Shown here: positions 31,229 to 42,881 of the stretch, piece by piece | How the letters are laid out: the number at the start of each line of letters is the position of its first letter | Position numbering within the stretch: position 1 is the first letter of the stretch | Origin: Roridomyces roridus | Taxonomy: Eukaryota > Basidiomycota > Agaricomycetes > Agaricales > Mycenaceae | Length of the DNA: 45,875 bases | Direction: 5' to 3' | Assembly (NCBI GenBank): GCA_029378245.1 | Contig: JARKIF010000235.1 | Span: 1-45,875, forward strand | Notes under the pieces: model-generated | The model's input: only the letters and a program-made list of their open reading frames with translations | The model's database searches: none | Told to the model about the DNA's origin: nothing | Position numbers and translations under genes: made by a program

Positions 31229-32383
31229 TTACGCCATGCCGCCGTATCCCATACCGGCTCCTGATTCCGCAAGCTTACGAGCTCTGAATGCCTAGAACGC
31301 ACACCATTATACCCTTGACGAAACGGAGATAGATGGAATCCTACCTTGCGGTATTTGGTACGCTCGTAGGTAACAAGCCCAACCACGATGAGGGCAATCA
31401 CGGAGATACCAGCGAATACACCGAGACCGATGGGCAGCACCTGGAGGGATCGCCCAGGAACAACAAAGGCCGACGAAGACGCCGAGGCAGCAGCATTTTC
31501 AGCAGCTGCGGTCGGGCCTGTGCCGGAAACTGCGCTGGCTGCGCCCGCAGATGCGGGGACTGAAGTCACGCCGTCCTGGGATATGTCAATTGATAGTCAG
31601 ACCGTTGCAAGAGGATTCAACGTACATCAGATACCGCTGCCGCCCCCGCGGGTGCCGATGACCCAGAAACAGCTGCCGAAGTGGTAGCTGCAGGTGCCGA
31701 AGTGGTAGCCGCAGCAGCCGAAGTGGTAACGGCAGAAGCCGCAATGGAAGATACACCCTGATAACGCTCAACATGGAAAGGCCGGTGGCAAACGGTAGCA
31801 ACTCACATTGTCGCTAACTGCGCCACCACCGCCAGATGCGGTCGTTGCCGACCCAGCGGAAGAGTCGGTGGTGGACGCATTAGACCCCGAGGCATCGGTC
31901 GAGGTGCTCGTCGACGAGGACGAATCCGTGGACGAGTTGGAAGAATCCGTGGACGAATTGGAAGAGTCCGTGGACGAGTTGGAAGAGTCCGAAGACGAGT
32001 TGGACGAGTTGGAAGAGCCCGAAGACGATGAGACGGACGAGCCCCCATTCGAGGAACCGTTGTTCTGTCCATTCATCGTCACCGTGCATGTCCTGACTTC
32101 TTGGACCGCCGGATTGCCATTGCTATCAGTAACCGGGGTGAGGGTGATGACACAAGTCTGTTGCATGTCCCCAGCAGACCTGTTCAAGTCAGACGTTTAT
32201 TTGGTGGCAAGAAAGATGCAAAGCAACGCACGTAGAAGTGGTCGATGAAGTCGTAACGGTGGTGGCTTGTTGGAGCTGGGCTTGCCTCCGGTCAAGAGGA
32301 GCTGCATGAACCGGAACGAGCGCGAGGAGAAGGCATTGGAATAGGCATAGGAAAGCCAGGTGGCGAGTGCGTAGTGATAACAT
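31229..32383 (-). CDS. Secreted, Ser/Thr-rich single-pass membrane protein
   Basis: Probably a cell-surface protein of unknown function. The ATG is at 32383, with a clear signal peptide (MLSLRTRHLAFLCLFQCLLL then ALVPVHA, cut near APLDRR). After a short region (QTCVITLTPVTDSNGNPAV) comes a long Ser/Asn/Asp-rich domain with tandem SSTDSSN repeats, then Ala/Thr-rich segments (VTTSAAAATTSAPAATTSAA), all suited to O-glycosylation. One membrane segment follows, VLPIGLGVFAGISVIALIVV, and a short basic cytoplasmic tail (TYERTKYRK) ends KLAESGAGMGYGGMA. About four introns are present. The architecture (signal, Ser-rich stalk, TM, short tail) is that of Mid2/Wsc-type wall sensors, but no WSC domain is seen, so the role is inference only. 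Confidence 0.8.
31920..32012. repeat. Tandem 21-bp coding repeat (SSTDSSN units)
   Basis: Units like GAAGAGTCCGTGGACGAGTTG repeat about four times with single-base changes. They encode the seven-residue Ser/Asp/Asn repeat of the membrane protein on the minus strand. They also create an acidic open frame on the plus strand, which I reject. Confidence 0.8.
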
Positions 32384-32617
32384 TTCCAGGTCGATCTAGA
32401 TGAAGCGTAGAGGCCGGTGCCTGCGGATTCTCGACGATTTCTTGAGTGCGCGGGGGTTGAATGAAATAAAAGAAAGGAATGAGCCCTCAAGGCTGAGAGG
32501 CAAGGCGCGGCCAAGAACCAAAAAACGGGTGAAGTGGGAGGGAAGAGGCGGTTATTTACATCAAAGGCCATCACATTGATTCTGTTGTCTTGTCAACTAA
32601 ACAAAAAGTCTAGGCTC

Positions 32618-35600
32618 TCAAGATCTCATTCCTCCCTCAACGGCCTTGTACATCTTCCCTTGATTCCTTCGGCTACTTGTCCACCTCTGTATCACTTTGG
32701 CCACCCGTCCGACCACGACGGCCAGCATTCCAGCCCCCCACTGCTCAAACGCCATCGACACCACAGCATTTCCGGCGACTCCGAACAGCAAAACAGTTCG
32801 GCCGTGGATCGGTAGGGGCATCAGTGTCAGGATAGCAGCTATAATCTCTGGAGGTGACAGGAGCACCAGCATATTCAGTGCAGTCAGTATCCCGAGCGAG
32901 GCCATCAACCACCCGTTCGACCACATGGACTTGCGATACGGCGGCCCGATACTGAAGACGGCAGCGACGAGGACATATTGGAAACAGGAAATCAAGAACA
33001 GGGCTGAGTTCTCATAGTTTCTCGATTGCAGATGGTTGTCATCTGAATTGGGGTCCGATGCGACTGGCGGAGTATACCTGGCACGGAAGTAAATGGGTGT
33101 TTCGATGGCAGAGGTCCGAAAATACTTGCCATGGCTGTCCACGGATCCACAAGTAACCCCAAAGCTGAACCCCGCTTGTAATGACGATTTGGCCCACTAG
33201 ACTCGCTAGCACCTTTTTAGATACCAGACTGGCTGTTGGTCGCTTGGGATTAATCTTGGGATACGGCAATGTCCTGGCCACTGAAAATCGTTCAGTTGCA
33301 TTCTAATCGTGCGAAATAACTCACTGGCCACGGCAACCGGAATGATGATGAACAGATCAATGTACAAAAACTGGTGCGTGACTTTAGCACATCACCACAC
33401 GAGAGCGAACGTTCGCACCTGGAAGTCACCCAAGGACGACGCAAAAGAATACAGTAGCGTAACCGATGTGAATTGAATCATCGAGTAAAGCGCCCTGCAA
33501 CAATTTAGTTCGGGAGTTGGTAAGGTCTTGCGCTGCTCACATGTATTTGAAGCAGCTAAAGCTCGTCACAAGGGCAGCTCTGCCCTCCTTTATGACCTCG
33601 ATAACGCACCCGATGTCCGGAGTGCTCGCCGTAAAGGGGGCAGCTACACTGGCTTCCGCCTCTGACAGAGATATCCCGACGTCCGCGGCCTTGAGGGCAG
33701 CGCAGTCGTTTGCACCATCACCGCACATCAGGACAGTATATTGCAGTCCTTGGAGCCGTTCGACGACCTCGTTCTTTTCGTCCGGAGACATCCTGGCGAA
33801 GATCTGCGTCTTTACGAGCATCTTTAAGAAAAGTCAGTATCAGAAAGAAACTAGAAATACATGCGTACACGCTGAAGAGTCTCGAGGGGTGCATGGTTAA
33901 TAAACCATCGGAAAATATCGCCTGTGATAACGAGGGAGTAGTCTTGATATTCAAGTTCGTCCGTATCTACGGTGTGGTGTGGAGGTTCCAAAGGTTTGAG
34001 AGTGAAACGGTCCAATTTCCAAGAGGGTTCATCCATGCACGACCATTCTACTGTCGAGATGGGTGTGCTTTCATTTCCTGCGAGAATCAGAGATGCGCAA
34101 ACACAACCAAATATATGCCGACCTTGAGTAAACATGGGCGAGAAAACATGGGCTGCTGGATTGATGAGACCACACTCCCTGGCGACGCTGACTGCCGTCA
34201 AAGGGTTGTCGCCCGTAATCATTCTGCACGCCAAATGAGCAGAGCGGAGAGCATGAATCGCTGGGGCTGTTCCAGGTTTGAGTTTGTTTTCGAAAATGAT
34301 CAGACCCAGGAAACGAAGTCCGGATTCCGCCTGTTCCCGCTTGAATCGTTGCGCTTTCAGCCAGGAAAGGCCTTCGATGCTCTTCCCGGCGATGGCGATT
34401 ACCCGGTAACCCCGCCTCGTGTAGTACGAAAGTAGATCATCGTAATCCTGAGGGACTGAAGCGAGTTGGAGACAGGCAAAACAAGTGAAAGCTGCTCACA
34501 TGAGTCTGGCTCGCATATATCCACCATCACCTCGGGAGCGCCTTTTACATAGATCTCCATGCTGGCACTCTTCAGCCTCTTGACAATCACACTCATCCGG
34601 CGTAGGGAGGAAACGAAATCAAAGGTCCGGATAACACCCAGTTCTAGAAAATGGGCATGCTAATATTCGTTAGATGAGCTTCAAGTGAAGGTCATAGCGG
34701 TACCTTGGCACCGCCTTTCAAGGCATCCTCTAATTTGAACTGCGCACTGCCAGGAGGCCGCACTACAGTCTGAACCAATGCTGTTTGCTCTAGAATGGCT
34801 CCAGATTTCGCCTTGATGACCCCGGTGCCCGCGACACGCCCTTCTTCCAATGTCCACCTTGTAAACTCGAACATCTTGGCGTCCAGGGGATCCCCAATGA
34901 CTTGCCCGTCGACCATCTTGAGAGAATGACACGTAGCCAATGCATGTAGAAACGTCGCCTTCTCTTTTCCCAGCGGGAGATCATGGACATTCTCCAGCAG
35001 TTCCCCAAACCGATGGTCATTCCGGTCGAGTGCCCGGACGCCGAAGATGTCCAGCCCATCTTCCGTCAGTGTGCCCGTTTTGTCGAAGCAGCAGACGTTG
35101 ACTTTGCCCCCAACATTGACGCGAGTGGGCGATATGCAGAATATGCCCATTTTACGTAGTCGCGCAATGGAAAAGCTGGTGCCGATCGAGAGTGTGGCAG
35201 GTAATGCAGGAGGGACGACTACAGTGATCAAATCCAAGGCGCGGATGATGATAGTATGCCATTTGACCTAGTATTGCTCAACGAACAGCGGAGAAGTAGG
35301 AAGAGGAACGTACTCCAATCCTCACGAATTGAACCGCGCTGAAGCAAAAACCCAGAACCGCAATGCCGGTCAAAACACCGATGAACCGGACAGAATCGCG
35401 ATAAAATTTGAACCCGATTGGTTTCGGGTAGAGCATCGAGCGAATCAGGGCTCCCTTCGTGGTGTTGAAACCTGTTCACCGTCAGAAGTCAAGGACTTGG
35501 CGGTAAGAGGACACACACCCGTCCGAACAACCAAGGCCAGTGCTGGAAGTCCTGGACCACCATCAGCAGCAAAAGTTCCCCTGATCCGCACAACACGGGT

Positions 35601-37637
35601 GCCAGCGTAGAGGAAGCTTTTGGCGGCCTCGCCTTTGGCATCACGCCACCGAAGAATATCTTCATCTTTCACCGGGATTTTACTGATAGGCACACTCTCC
35701 CCTGTTAACATACTTTCATTCACAATGGCGTCTCCAGAAAGCAAGAACATGTCAGCAGGAATGAGGGATAACTGCGAACTTGAGATATTTATGACATCTC
35801 CTGGGACGAGCTGAACAGAGTCACGGGTCACCCCTGGATAGTTGTATGAACATCGGAGTAGAGACAGACACAACGACATACATGCGCCATCCACGAGTAC
35901 CTCGACGTCGCACGAGAACCGAGACATCTCGCGCATCCTGGAGATGGTCTAGCAGCGTGCGTTAGCTTGTGTGTGAACCATTCAGGATTACTCACCTTCT
36001 TGGTTTCGATCAGTGTGGTTGTGATACTGAACACCGAAATGAGAGCGATGCAAAAGGCGTAGTAGTAATAATCATCGAGGGACCACAATATGACGCTCGC
36101 GATCTGGAAGACATAGAAGGGATGAATCACCTGTGGAACTTCAGTTTCCTGAGCGCAAGTCGCAATTATAAGAAGGTACCTCGTCAACCAGAAGTGCCAG
36201 CGTCGTTTTCCCTTCAATCTCCACCTCGTTCTTGCCGAAGAGACTGAGCCTCTGTTGCCGAACAGGAGTGCTGACACCATTTTGAACGAATTGCAAGCCG
36301 GCCCAAGACGGGTCCCTCCAATCTCTGTGCATTGTTCAGCGTGGACTAGCGAAAAACGATAGTGGAAAGACCTAATCATGGAGAACATTCCTGTCCTGGG
36401 ATCCAAAGCAAACCGAGAGTACCGGTAATCGACGACTGTTAGAATCTCTAGTGATTCATCGCCCGAGGCAGAGGAGGGAAAGACGGTGGAAATAGGATAA
36501 GGATAACTCAGAGTGCGGATGCGAAAGAGAGTAATGTCCCTAAAGGCAGACTTGTAATGTTTTCAAGTCCAGCGCTTCTTTGTGTATGAAAGACTCACCT
36601 CGACGACGACAAAACCATCAACAATGTCCTGGAACGCCTTCTCGTGCGCGACCCAACGAAGCCAGAGTTGAGGAAACCAGTGTCCCAGCAGTCCGAGAGC
36701 ACCCAGAGTTATTAAACAACCGAAATTCCAAAGCCATTGTCGCCAGGCGGTTATTTCGTAGCCAACGAAGCGGATGGTGCTGTCTTCATCTGGTATACAG
36801 GGTCTGTCGGCTGGGAAGGCCGGGAGGTGGAGCATCTAGCAGAGCGAAAGATATATCCATGTCGATGCGGGCTTCACCGCCAAATATCTGGTCAGAGGCA
36901 AGGAGTGGAAGACTCTGAGTAACGGGGGAGCCTGGCTCTGAATCATATTGCATGCTGGCGGGAACGGACATATTGGTGTGCACTGAGCGTCCAGAGTCGG
37001 ATTCGTCCGAAGATTCCTCCTCTCCTGAAGAATAACCCCAGCGCTCATCCTGGTCGTCCTCAGTGTCCAATGCGTGTTCCGAGCCCGCGTCAGACCGCCA
37101 ACTACGCCTGGAATGAAAAGAGCGCTGAGACTGCGAGCGCAGTCGCTGCCTTGGCGGATCGGTTGACCGCCCAAACAAGCTGGCAATATTATCGAAAACG
37201 CCCGATCGCGTTTGAGGACTCTTTCTGAGCTGCTCGTCCTCTTCATTATTGGAGTCTTCCCCATCGACACTTTGTTCACTGTCTGCAGTCGATCTCCGAC
37301 TGACAGAAGGAGGCCGTGCCGAGTCTTGGCTTCGCCGTCGAGTGCGCGACCAGCTGCCAGTGCTTCTCCGCGCCGCGTCGATATGTGACATTCGCGAAAC
37401 GCTGCTAGGCTGGGCAGATGGCCCTGGGCCACTTTATGTATGGTTGAGACACACGAACTGGCGAATAATGTCAACAGTGCACCTGAACATGGACCCGTCC
37501 CCATTCTCAGCGTATAGAACGCTGTATTGCGAGTCGCGTCGAGAGCGTCGGTGACTAGCCACGACGGCGTCAATGTCGATTTCGGAGGCGCCCTCGGTAT
37601 AATCGTGCGAGGTGGAAGACCCGCCAACCGGCCCCAT
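32618..37637 (-). CDS. ypk9: P5B-type ATPase (Ypk9/ATP13A2 family)
   Basis: A P-type ATPase of the P5B group, placed in vacuole or lysosome membranes; animal ATP13A2 exports polyamines and yeast Ypk9 affects metal tolerance. The start is at 37637 ([19 protein letters not shown]); the first splice is inferred. About 300 N-terminal residues are Ser/Arg/Glu-rich and disordered. The ATPase then shows [12 protein letters not shown] (actuator), [20 protein letters not shown] (membrane segment 4; PPALPAT is diagnostic of P5B versus PPELP in P5A), the phosphorylation site [33 protein letters not shown] in the P-domain, and several C-terminal membrane segments ([37 protein letters not shown]). The stop is at 32620-32618. 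About fifteen introns are present, and exon joins in the 33.8-36.5 kb part are not all verified. Confidence 0.9.
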
Positions 37638-37722
37638 TTCGATGTATTGCGCTTCTTGGGAGGAAGACGTTTTGGTACAAGCGAGCCCCGATCAAATTCC
37701 GTAAAAAAATACATTTCAAATT

Positions 37723-39916
37723 CTACTCTGACATTGACGAATGGGTAGCATTCCACTGAACGTCCACTTGACGCATGAACCTCAGTAAAGCTTTGGCCGG
37801 ATTGGCGTTGTATCCAGGTAGCGTGTCATCTTTCGCCTTCTCGATGACCTCGGCATGCTGCAAACGCTTACCTTCTGGCCCATACAGACCGAGAAGATGA
37901 ACGGTTTCGCTGCACTCGGCCATATACTTGACAGCCTCATTTTCAATTTTTAGTGCCCGTGCAATGTGCGACTGGGCGAAATAATGAGTTGGTGATGATG
38001 TGAATAGCAAGCTGCTCACCGCCTCAATGGTCGCGCCCGAGGGAACTGACTCTCCAACGAATTTATCTGATTTCCTGTTAGTCTTTGAACACCTGATTTC
38101 CACTGTTTGCGCACCAACGAAGCCCTGTACCACTCGGTATTCCGCCACAACAACCGCAGCAGTGCGGGGCTTGGCAGACAGTTTGAAGTAATTGATCCAG
38201 TTACTCTCTTGCTGAATGACTGCATCCACTTCATCTGAAATGTGCTTATGAATAGTGTCCTCATCCTCCTCCTCCTCCTCATCGGACGTTTCGGACGAGG
38301 AGCTCATTTGTTCTTCTTCTTCACCCTCCGGCGCGTGCACTGGCAGGGGACTTGGGCGACCACGAGAAGGACTTTCTGGAGGCGAAGACTGCATCGTCGC
38401 AGGAGACCATCGCCGAGGATTGTCGTAATGTGTCTCCGATGCTGATGGTGAACGGGGTCGCTTGCGGCTGCTAGATGCAAGTGATGGTGCTCTCTGCGGG
38501 GAAACGAGCGGTGCTTGCTGGGCGCCAGGAGGCAGTCCCTGAGGCATTGTTAGTTCACACGACGAAGATACTAGAAATCACGGACAGTCTCGATAACCAC
38601 ATCCAATGTCCTGTCGGCTTTCACCACAACATTTGCGGATACGAACTGGTCTGAATTGTCCGCAGTTACCTTCAAGATAAGCTGTCGGAAGTGATCTCTC
38701 TTGGCGTAGACCTTGGCGGGACCTGGGACATGGTCAGTTTCGGGGCAATTTGGGAGATAGAAAAACCACCATCGATCCTAGACACGCTTTCTTGAAGGTT
38801 GTGGCACTGCGTAAAAATAGTACCCTGGTCCAAAGATCAAGGGAAAAACGCACAATGTCCTGAGCAAATGCCCATTGTACGTCGGAGGGATCATCCGTTG
38901 GGCGCAAGGGGACCCGAACCTCGACAAGCTGGTGGTCGGGTTGTTCGCCCCGGCGGTCCTCCATGAGGAGGGTAACAAGTCGCACCGGATGACTTGTACG
39001 CTTGCTGGCTTTGTACTCTGTGAGGAATGGTTCTTGATGCAGACAAGGGGAAAATACCATGCAAGCGGGGCTGGGGAGTGCCTTCACCGGTACCATCGTA
39101 GTCTCGCCGATAGTGAGAACTAGCAGCGACGTCTCGAGGGGCCGGTGCAGCGACAGACTGCATATTGGACGGCGGAAGAGGGGCCACAGCTTGTTTGGAG
39201 GTTGAAGATTTGGCCTTGGAAGGCGCAACCTTGGTTTTGGAAGTCGAAGCTTTGGGCTGCGAATTGGAAAGTTTAGTCTTCTTCGTGCGGCCGGCGGGGG
39301 CGGCCATCTCAGGAGACGCCTCTACATCGACTTTTGCGCTAGTTGCCCGATACATTGATTCGTACGGTCCGGTGCCTTTGCTGGTGGCCGGTATCGTTGA
39401 CGGAGTGGGATCATACGACGCAATTCGGAAGCGCGTCTGTTGAGCATCCTCAGCTTTTCGCTTTTTCTTCCGGGTCTTGGGAGGTTTCGGTGGCGCTGTA
39501 ACTGCCTGGCCAGGCAAGAAGATAGCGCTGCGATTCTGGCTGGGGATCGAGGGAGCCTGGTACGTGTTTATACTTGCTGGAGCGGTGGCGATGGAAGGGG
39601 TCCACGAGAAAGCTACAGCTTGTCGTATCAAGGGACCTTCAGGTGGCGGGGTGTCGTCGTTGTCGGCGATCGAAATTACGACTTCATCATCCGACGTTGG
39701 GGTAAAGGAACGCTCCGTAATCACTCAAATTGAGTCAGTGGAGCGGTTGGAAATACCTACTTTGTGTTGCTAGGCAGGCGTGTTTGTGGTCAGACAATGC
39801 GTGTTTGGTGAGGTGCTCACCCGCACTGGAGAGGACTCGCGGCTGCTCCTGTCAGAGTCGTCGTTGTTCTTGCGGCCGAAGCTGGGCAAAGCATCCGTCT
39901 CTCGAGTCAAGGACAT
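37723..39916 (-). CDS. Uncharacterised protein, probably nuclear
   Basis: I do not recognise a family. The likely start is 39916 (MSLTRETDALPSF); two small introns then lead to SFTPTSDDEVVISIADNDD. The first 250 residues are disordered and basic, with nuclear-localisation-like runs (PPKPPKTRKKKRKAED; RTKKTKLSNS). A compact middle region reads VRVPLRPTDDPSDVQWAFAQ, then GPAKVYAKRDHFRQLILKV and DQFVSANVVVKADRTLDVVI. A Ser/Glu-rich stretch (MSSSSETSDEEEEEDED) follows. The C-terminal 160 residues look folded: WINYFKLSAKPRTAAVVVAE, FVGAQTVEIRC, ALKIENEAVKYMAECSETV and ending in TAG at 37725-37723. The exon chain near 38.5-38.9 kb is inferred from frame. The gap to the P5B start downstream is 85 bp. 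Confidence 0.65.
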
Positions 39917-40121
39917 CGAGTGGGTGGGAAGGAAGGGAATCAAGACGCGACCGTCACAGTGGCTTCTTTGTTTATGTAATACGCGACGCGTTCACACGCG
40001 CTCTTCTAGGTGATCTGAACGACCGTCTTCAGTACCAACTACAGAGAGGGTGGTATCGCGCTCTTTATAATTTATCTTGAATTTATCCAACAGTACAAGG
40101 AATACACGTTTTTTTTACAAT

Positions 40122-41301
40122 CTAGCCGTACACCCTTTTCGCGTTTCCACTGAAGACAGCGTCCACGAATTCTTGCTCGACTCCCAGCTCTGCCAACGAC
40201 TCGCGTGCAATCTCGTACCAATCGCCGGCCTGTGACGGGCTCTGGGATGCAGGGGAAGGCGAAGAACCGAAGAGGATCCTCTGGTAGCCAAACGCCTCGA
40301 CCACGGGCCCAACTGTGTATCTGAGCCAGAGACCGAAGTGGATAAATTTGATCTACTCACGGAACATTTTGATACGGCGCTTCCACTCTTTGGCTTGTTT
40401 TGAATCTGCCTCGTCTGCCGTAGCAACAGATGGAGTCGACGGTGTCGGCTGGTCCCATGACGGTGGGAGGAATTTGACGCATAGCTCGGGGAATGGCAGC
40501 GATAGAGCCGCAATTTGGGATTGGAAGAAGCGGTAAGTCGGGTGTTGCAACAATTTAACGATGGACAAAGAGAGATCGTGGGGCGGGGGTAGTAGGCTCG
40601 CTGTACCGCGATGAGATGCGGAATAGATGAATCTCATAAACTCACATAGAACTATCGGAGGCACCGACTGCAAGTCAGCAACGGCCTTGGTAAGCAGGTC
40701 CTCGAGGCCTTCAAAGGCCGACTCGGAAAGGGCACCGCGCACGTCGATGTCGACTGGACGGCCTTGCGAAAGGGCCCACTTCAAGCTGGCAACGGCCTCG
40801 GGCGACGAATGGGAGAACGAGGTGGACAGAGAGTACGGGATAGACAGCTCAGAAACATAGGCAGGCAGCTTGTGCTCTGTGGCTTGCAATTCGAAGGGCA
40901 CCATCAGAGATAGGATGGAGACGCCCTGGTCCTTGGACAGAAATCTGAGGGATCGAAGCGATTAATAATATGAGCGAATGAAGCTGGCAGACGAACTTGG
41001 ACACCAAGTTACTGTCATCGGAGGCAAGTGCAACAACTACTCCACCGATGCGACCATTAAGGGCTTGACCGGCCTCCTCCTTCCATGAATCCAAGCTGGC
41101 GTCCGCATCGCGCAACAAGACATGGGCATCGACGACAGATTCTGGATGGACCGTGCTTGGGCTGGGTGGCAGCGGGAAACGCTCGCCGGTGCCAGAATTC
41201 GGTGGCGAAAAGGCGGATAGAGGCAAGGTCGGAAGGGCCTTTGCCTTAGGGCCCTTTCTGCGCGAGCCAAATCCAGGAGAGGTAGCTGTATCGCTGGCCA
41301 T
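40122..41301 (-). CDS. Amidohydrolase-like protein (divergent TIM-barrel)
   Basis: The C-terminal part resembles metal-dependent hydrolases of the amidohydrolase-2 type: FGYQRILFGSS (usually GxDRILFGSD) and DWYEIARESLAELGVEQ with FSGNAKRVYG. The ATG is at 41301 (MASDTATSPGFGS) and the stop at 40124-40122, with two introns. The N-terminal half contains VVDAHVLLRDADASL where canonical enzymes have a metal-binding HxH; only one His is present. RILFGSS lacks the catalytic Asp of RILFGSD. The middle has RPVDIDVRGALSESAFEGL, LLPPPHDLSLSIVKLL and CVKFLPPSWDQP. The loss of usual metal ligands suggests either a non-catalytic member or a family with different ligands. The gene is divergent from the GT49-like gene across 164 bp. 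Confidence 0.65.
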
Positions 41302-41465
41302 GATGGATCAAGACAAGCGAGAGATGGAGGTAAATAAGTAAATAGCGCGTATGAGGCTGTGCGAGCCTTTCTGAATCTTTGCCGCCCGCGATGTGCGTCG
41401 TCCGTTTCAGTCTTACCGTTGCTATAGCCCACCAACAGTTTCATGCCGTGTATCTGAATGCGACC
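41302..41465. promoter_or_regulatory. Short divergent promoter
   Basis: These 164 bp separate the start codons of the amidohydrolase-like gene (-) and the GT49-like gene (+). An in-frame upstream ATG for the latter (41391) exists, so the gap could be shorter. Confidence 0.4.
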
Positions 41466-42870
41466 ATGAACGCTCAACCATCGACCTCGACCATCTCCGG
41501 ATCGGCCAGTTGCCAGACCCATCTCTCCACGACCAACTCCCAACAACGACTACGGGCAACAACGTCCTACACCGTTGTAGCAAAAGAGTCCACGGTTTCC
41601 TCGACCGCCGTTCTCTCCAGCCCCAATAGTCTTACTACTGCATTGCGAGCCCTCCTTCCGTTAGATCACCACCAAGACCACCACCGTTCCTGGAAAGGCC
41701 TGGCCTTCAAATGGCTAGCCTTGGTGTATTGCTTCCTGAGTCTAATCTTCCTGTCGACTGCGTTGTACAAACATATCTGCCTCCCCGTCCATGATGTACC
41801 AGGCATGTCGTTTGCTAAACCTTGGTCTGCGCACAACCAACTCATTCTCAGCAGCCTCTCCACCTCTCCAATTTCTATCCGCAGAACAACGCCTGTCACG
41901 GATTCCCGGCTTACGAATGTTGGACCCTTACCTCTTGCCCGGTTCTCGTCCGAAGGACAACACGGCGATAACAGCCTGCCTGTGGACCACTGATTCCGAG
42001 GACAGTCTTCTTTCCCTTGCTCCTTGGGCTTCGAATTGGCAAGGTAAAAAGCATGTTCTCTGCATCTCATCATCTCTCACCCCCAAAAGGACCAATATCC
42101 CTTGTCGTCGTAACGATGCAAACACCTCGTTCCACGTCACATCATCAACTCATTGAACAATTGAGGAATCTCCAAAGATACCCTTCTTTGTCTAGCCTCT
42201 CCTTGCATCTTGTCCACACCGCAGAAAATCACCATCCTCCCTCCACTGCATACCTCAACATTGCACGCCTCTTCGCAGTTTCTCCTACTGTCATGCTATT
42301 CCCTGCGAACCTTTCGAATATTCCACCCCCCAGCTTCTACGCAACCTTGGTCTCGCGTCGCCCAAATCGAAAGCCAGTATTAGTCACTGGCGCGACCAGC
42401 CCATCGGCATTTTCCATCCCTCCTCTGACCCCAGTCGTCCTTCCTCGCAACTACCCGGCGTGGTGCACTGAAAGAGCTTTCCTTCCCTCCCGGGTGGCAG
42501 AGTATGATGATTGTTTGTGGCAGTTGTGGTTGGAGGAGTATGGGTTAGGGCAAGTCAACATTACTGTCAAACTCGACGCTGAGGAAGGTGCTGGGCCCGC
42601 CGCGGTGAGTGAAAGTCGTTCATGTAGCACCGTATTCCCAACAATCCCAACCAGACACGACTTCGCAATCGCCTGAGTGGCAGATATCGAGTCGAGACCT
42701 GTGATCTTGCTATGAAGCGCCTAGATCCACCGGGAACATCCAAGAATTTGAGAAGAAGGCTCCAGTGGGTTAAAAGTTTTTGCCGGCAGGTGGGTTCTCA
42801 CGTCTGCATCCTCGAATACTTGCTGAATAGTATGCAGACGGAGAACGCAATCAAGAATAGTAGTCCATAG
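41466..42870 (+). CDS. GT49/LARGE-like glycosyltransferase, type II membrane protein
   Basis: Probably a Golgi glycosyltransferase related to family GT49. I chose ATG 41466 (MNAQPSTSTISGSAS); an in-frame ATG lies at 41391. A single membrane segment near residue 80 (FKWLALVYCFLSLIFLSTAL) gives type II topology. The lumenal part begins after an intron near 41790 whose exact junction I could not fix, then reads ITACLWTTDSEDSLLSLAPW, ASNWQGPISLVVVT (joined across an intron at GGTAAAAAG), AYLNIARLFAVSPTVMLFP and YDDCLWQLWLEEYGLGQ. The order TACLWT..E, PW...W.GPISL, LN.AR..A.....LFP matches fungal GT49-like proteins. No DxD motif is evident in the part I read, so activity is uncertain. The last exon ends at TAG 42868-42870, 11 bp from the stop of the convergent gene. 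Confidence 0.7.
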
Positions 42871-42881
42871 ATGCGTCGAGA

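Noticed and set aside
31808..32248. Acidic plus-strand open frame with VDELEES repeats
   Set aside because: It is the antisense of the Ser-rich repeat region of the membrane protein, which has signal peptide, introns and membrane segment.
36836..37756. 306-codon minus-strand open frame
   Set aside because: It overlaps the P5B ATPase N-terminal exon in another frame; the Ser/Arg/Glu frame joins properly to the ATPase core.
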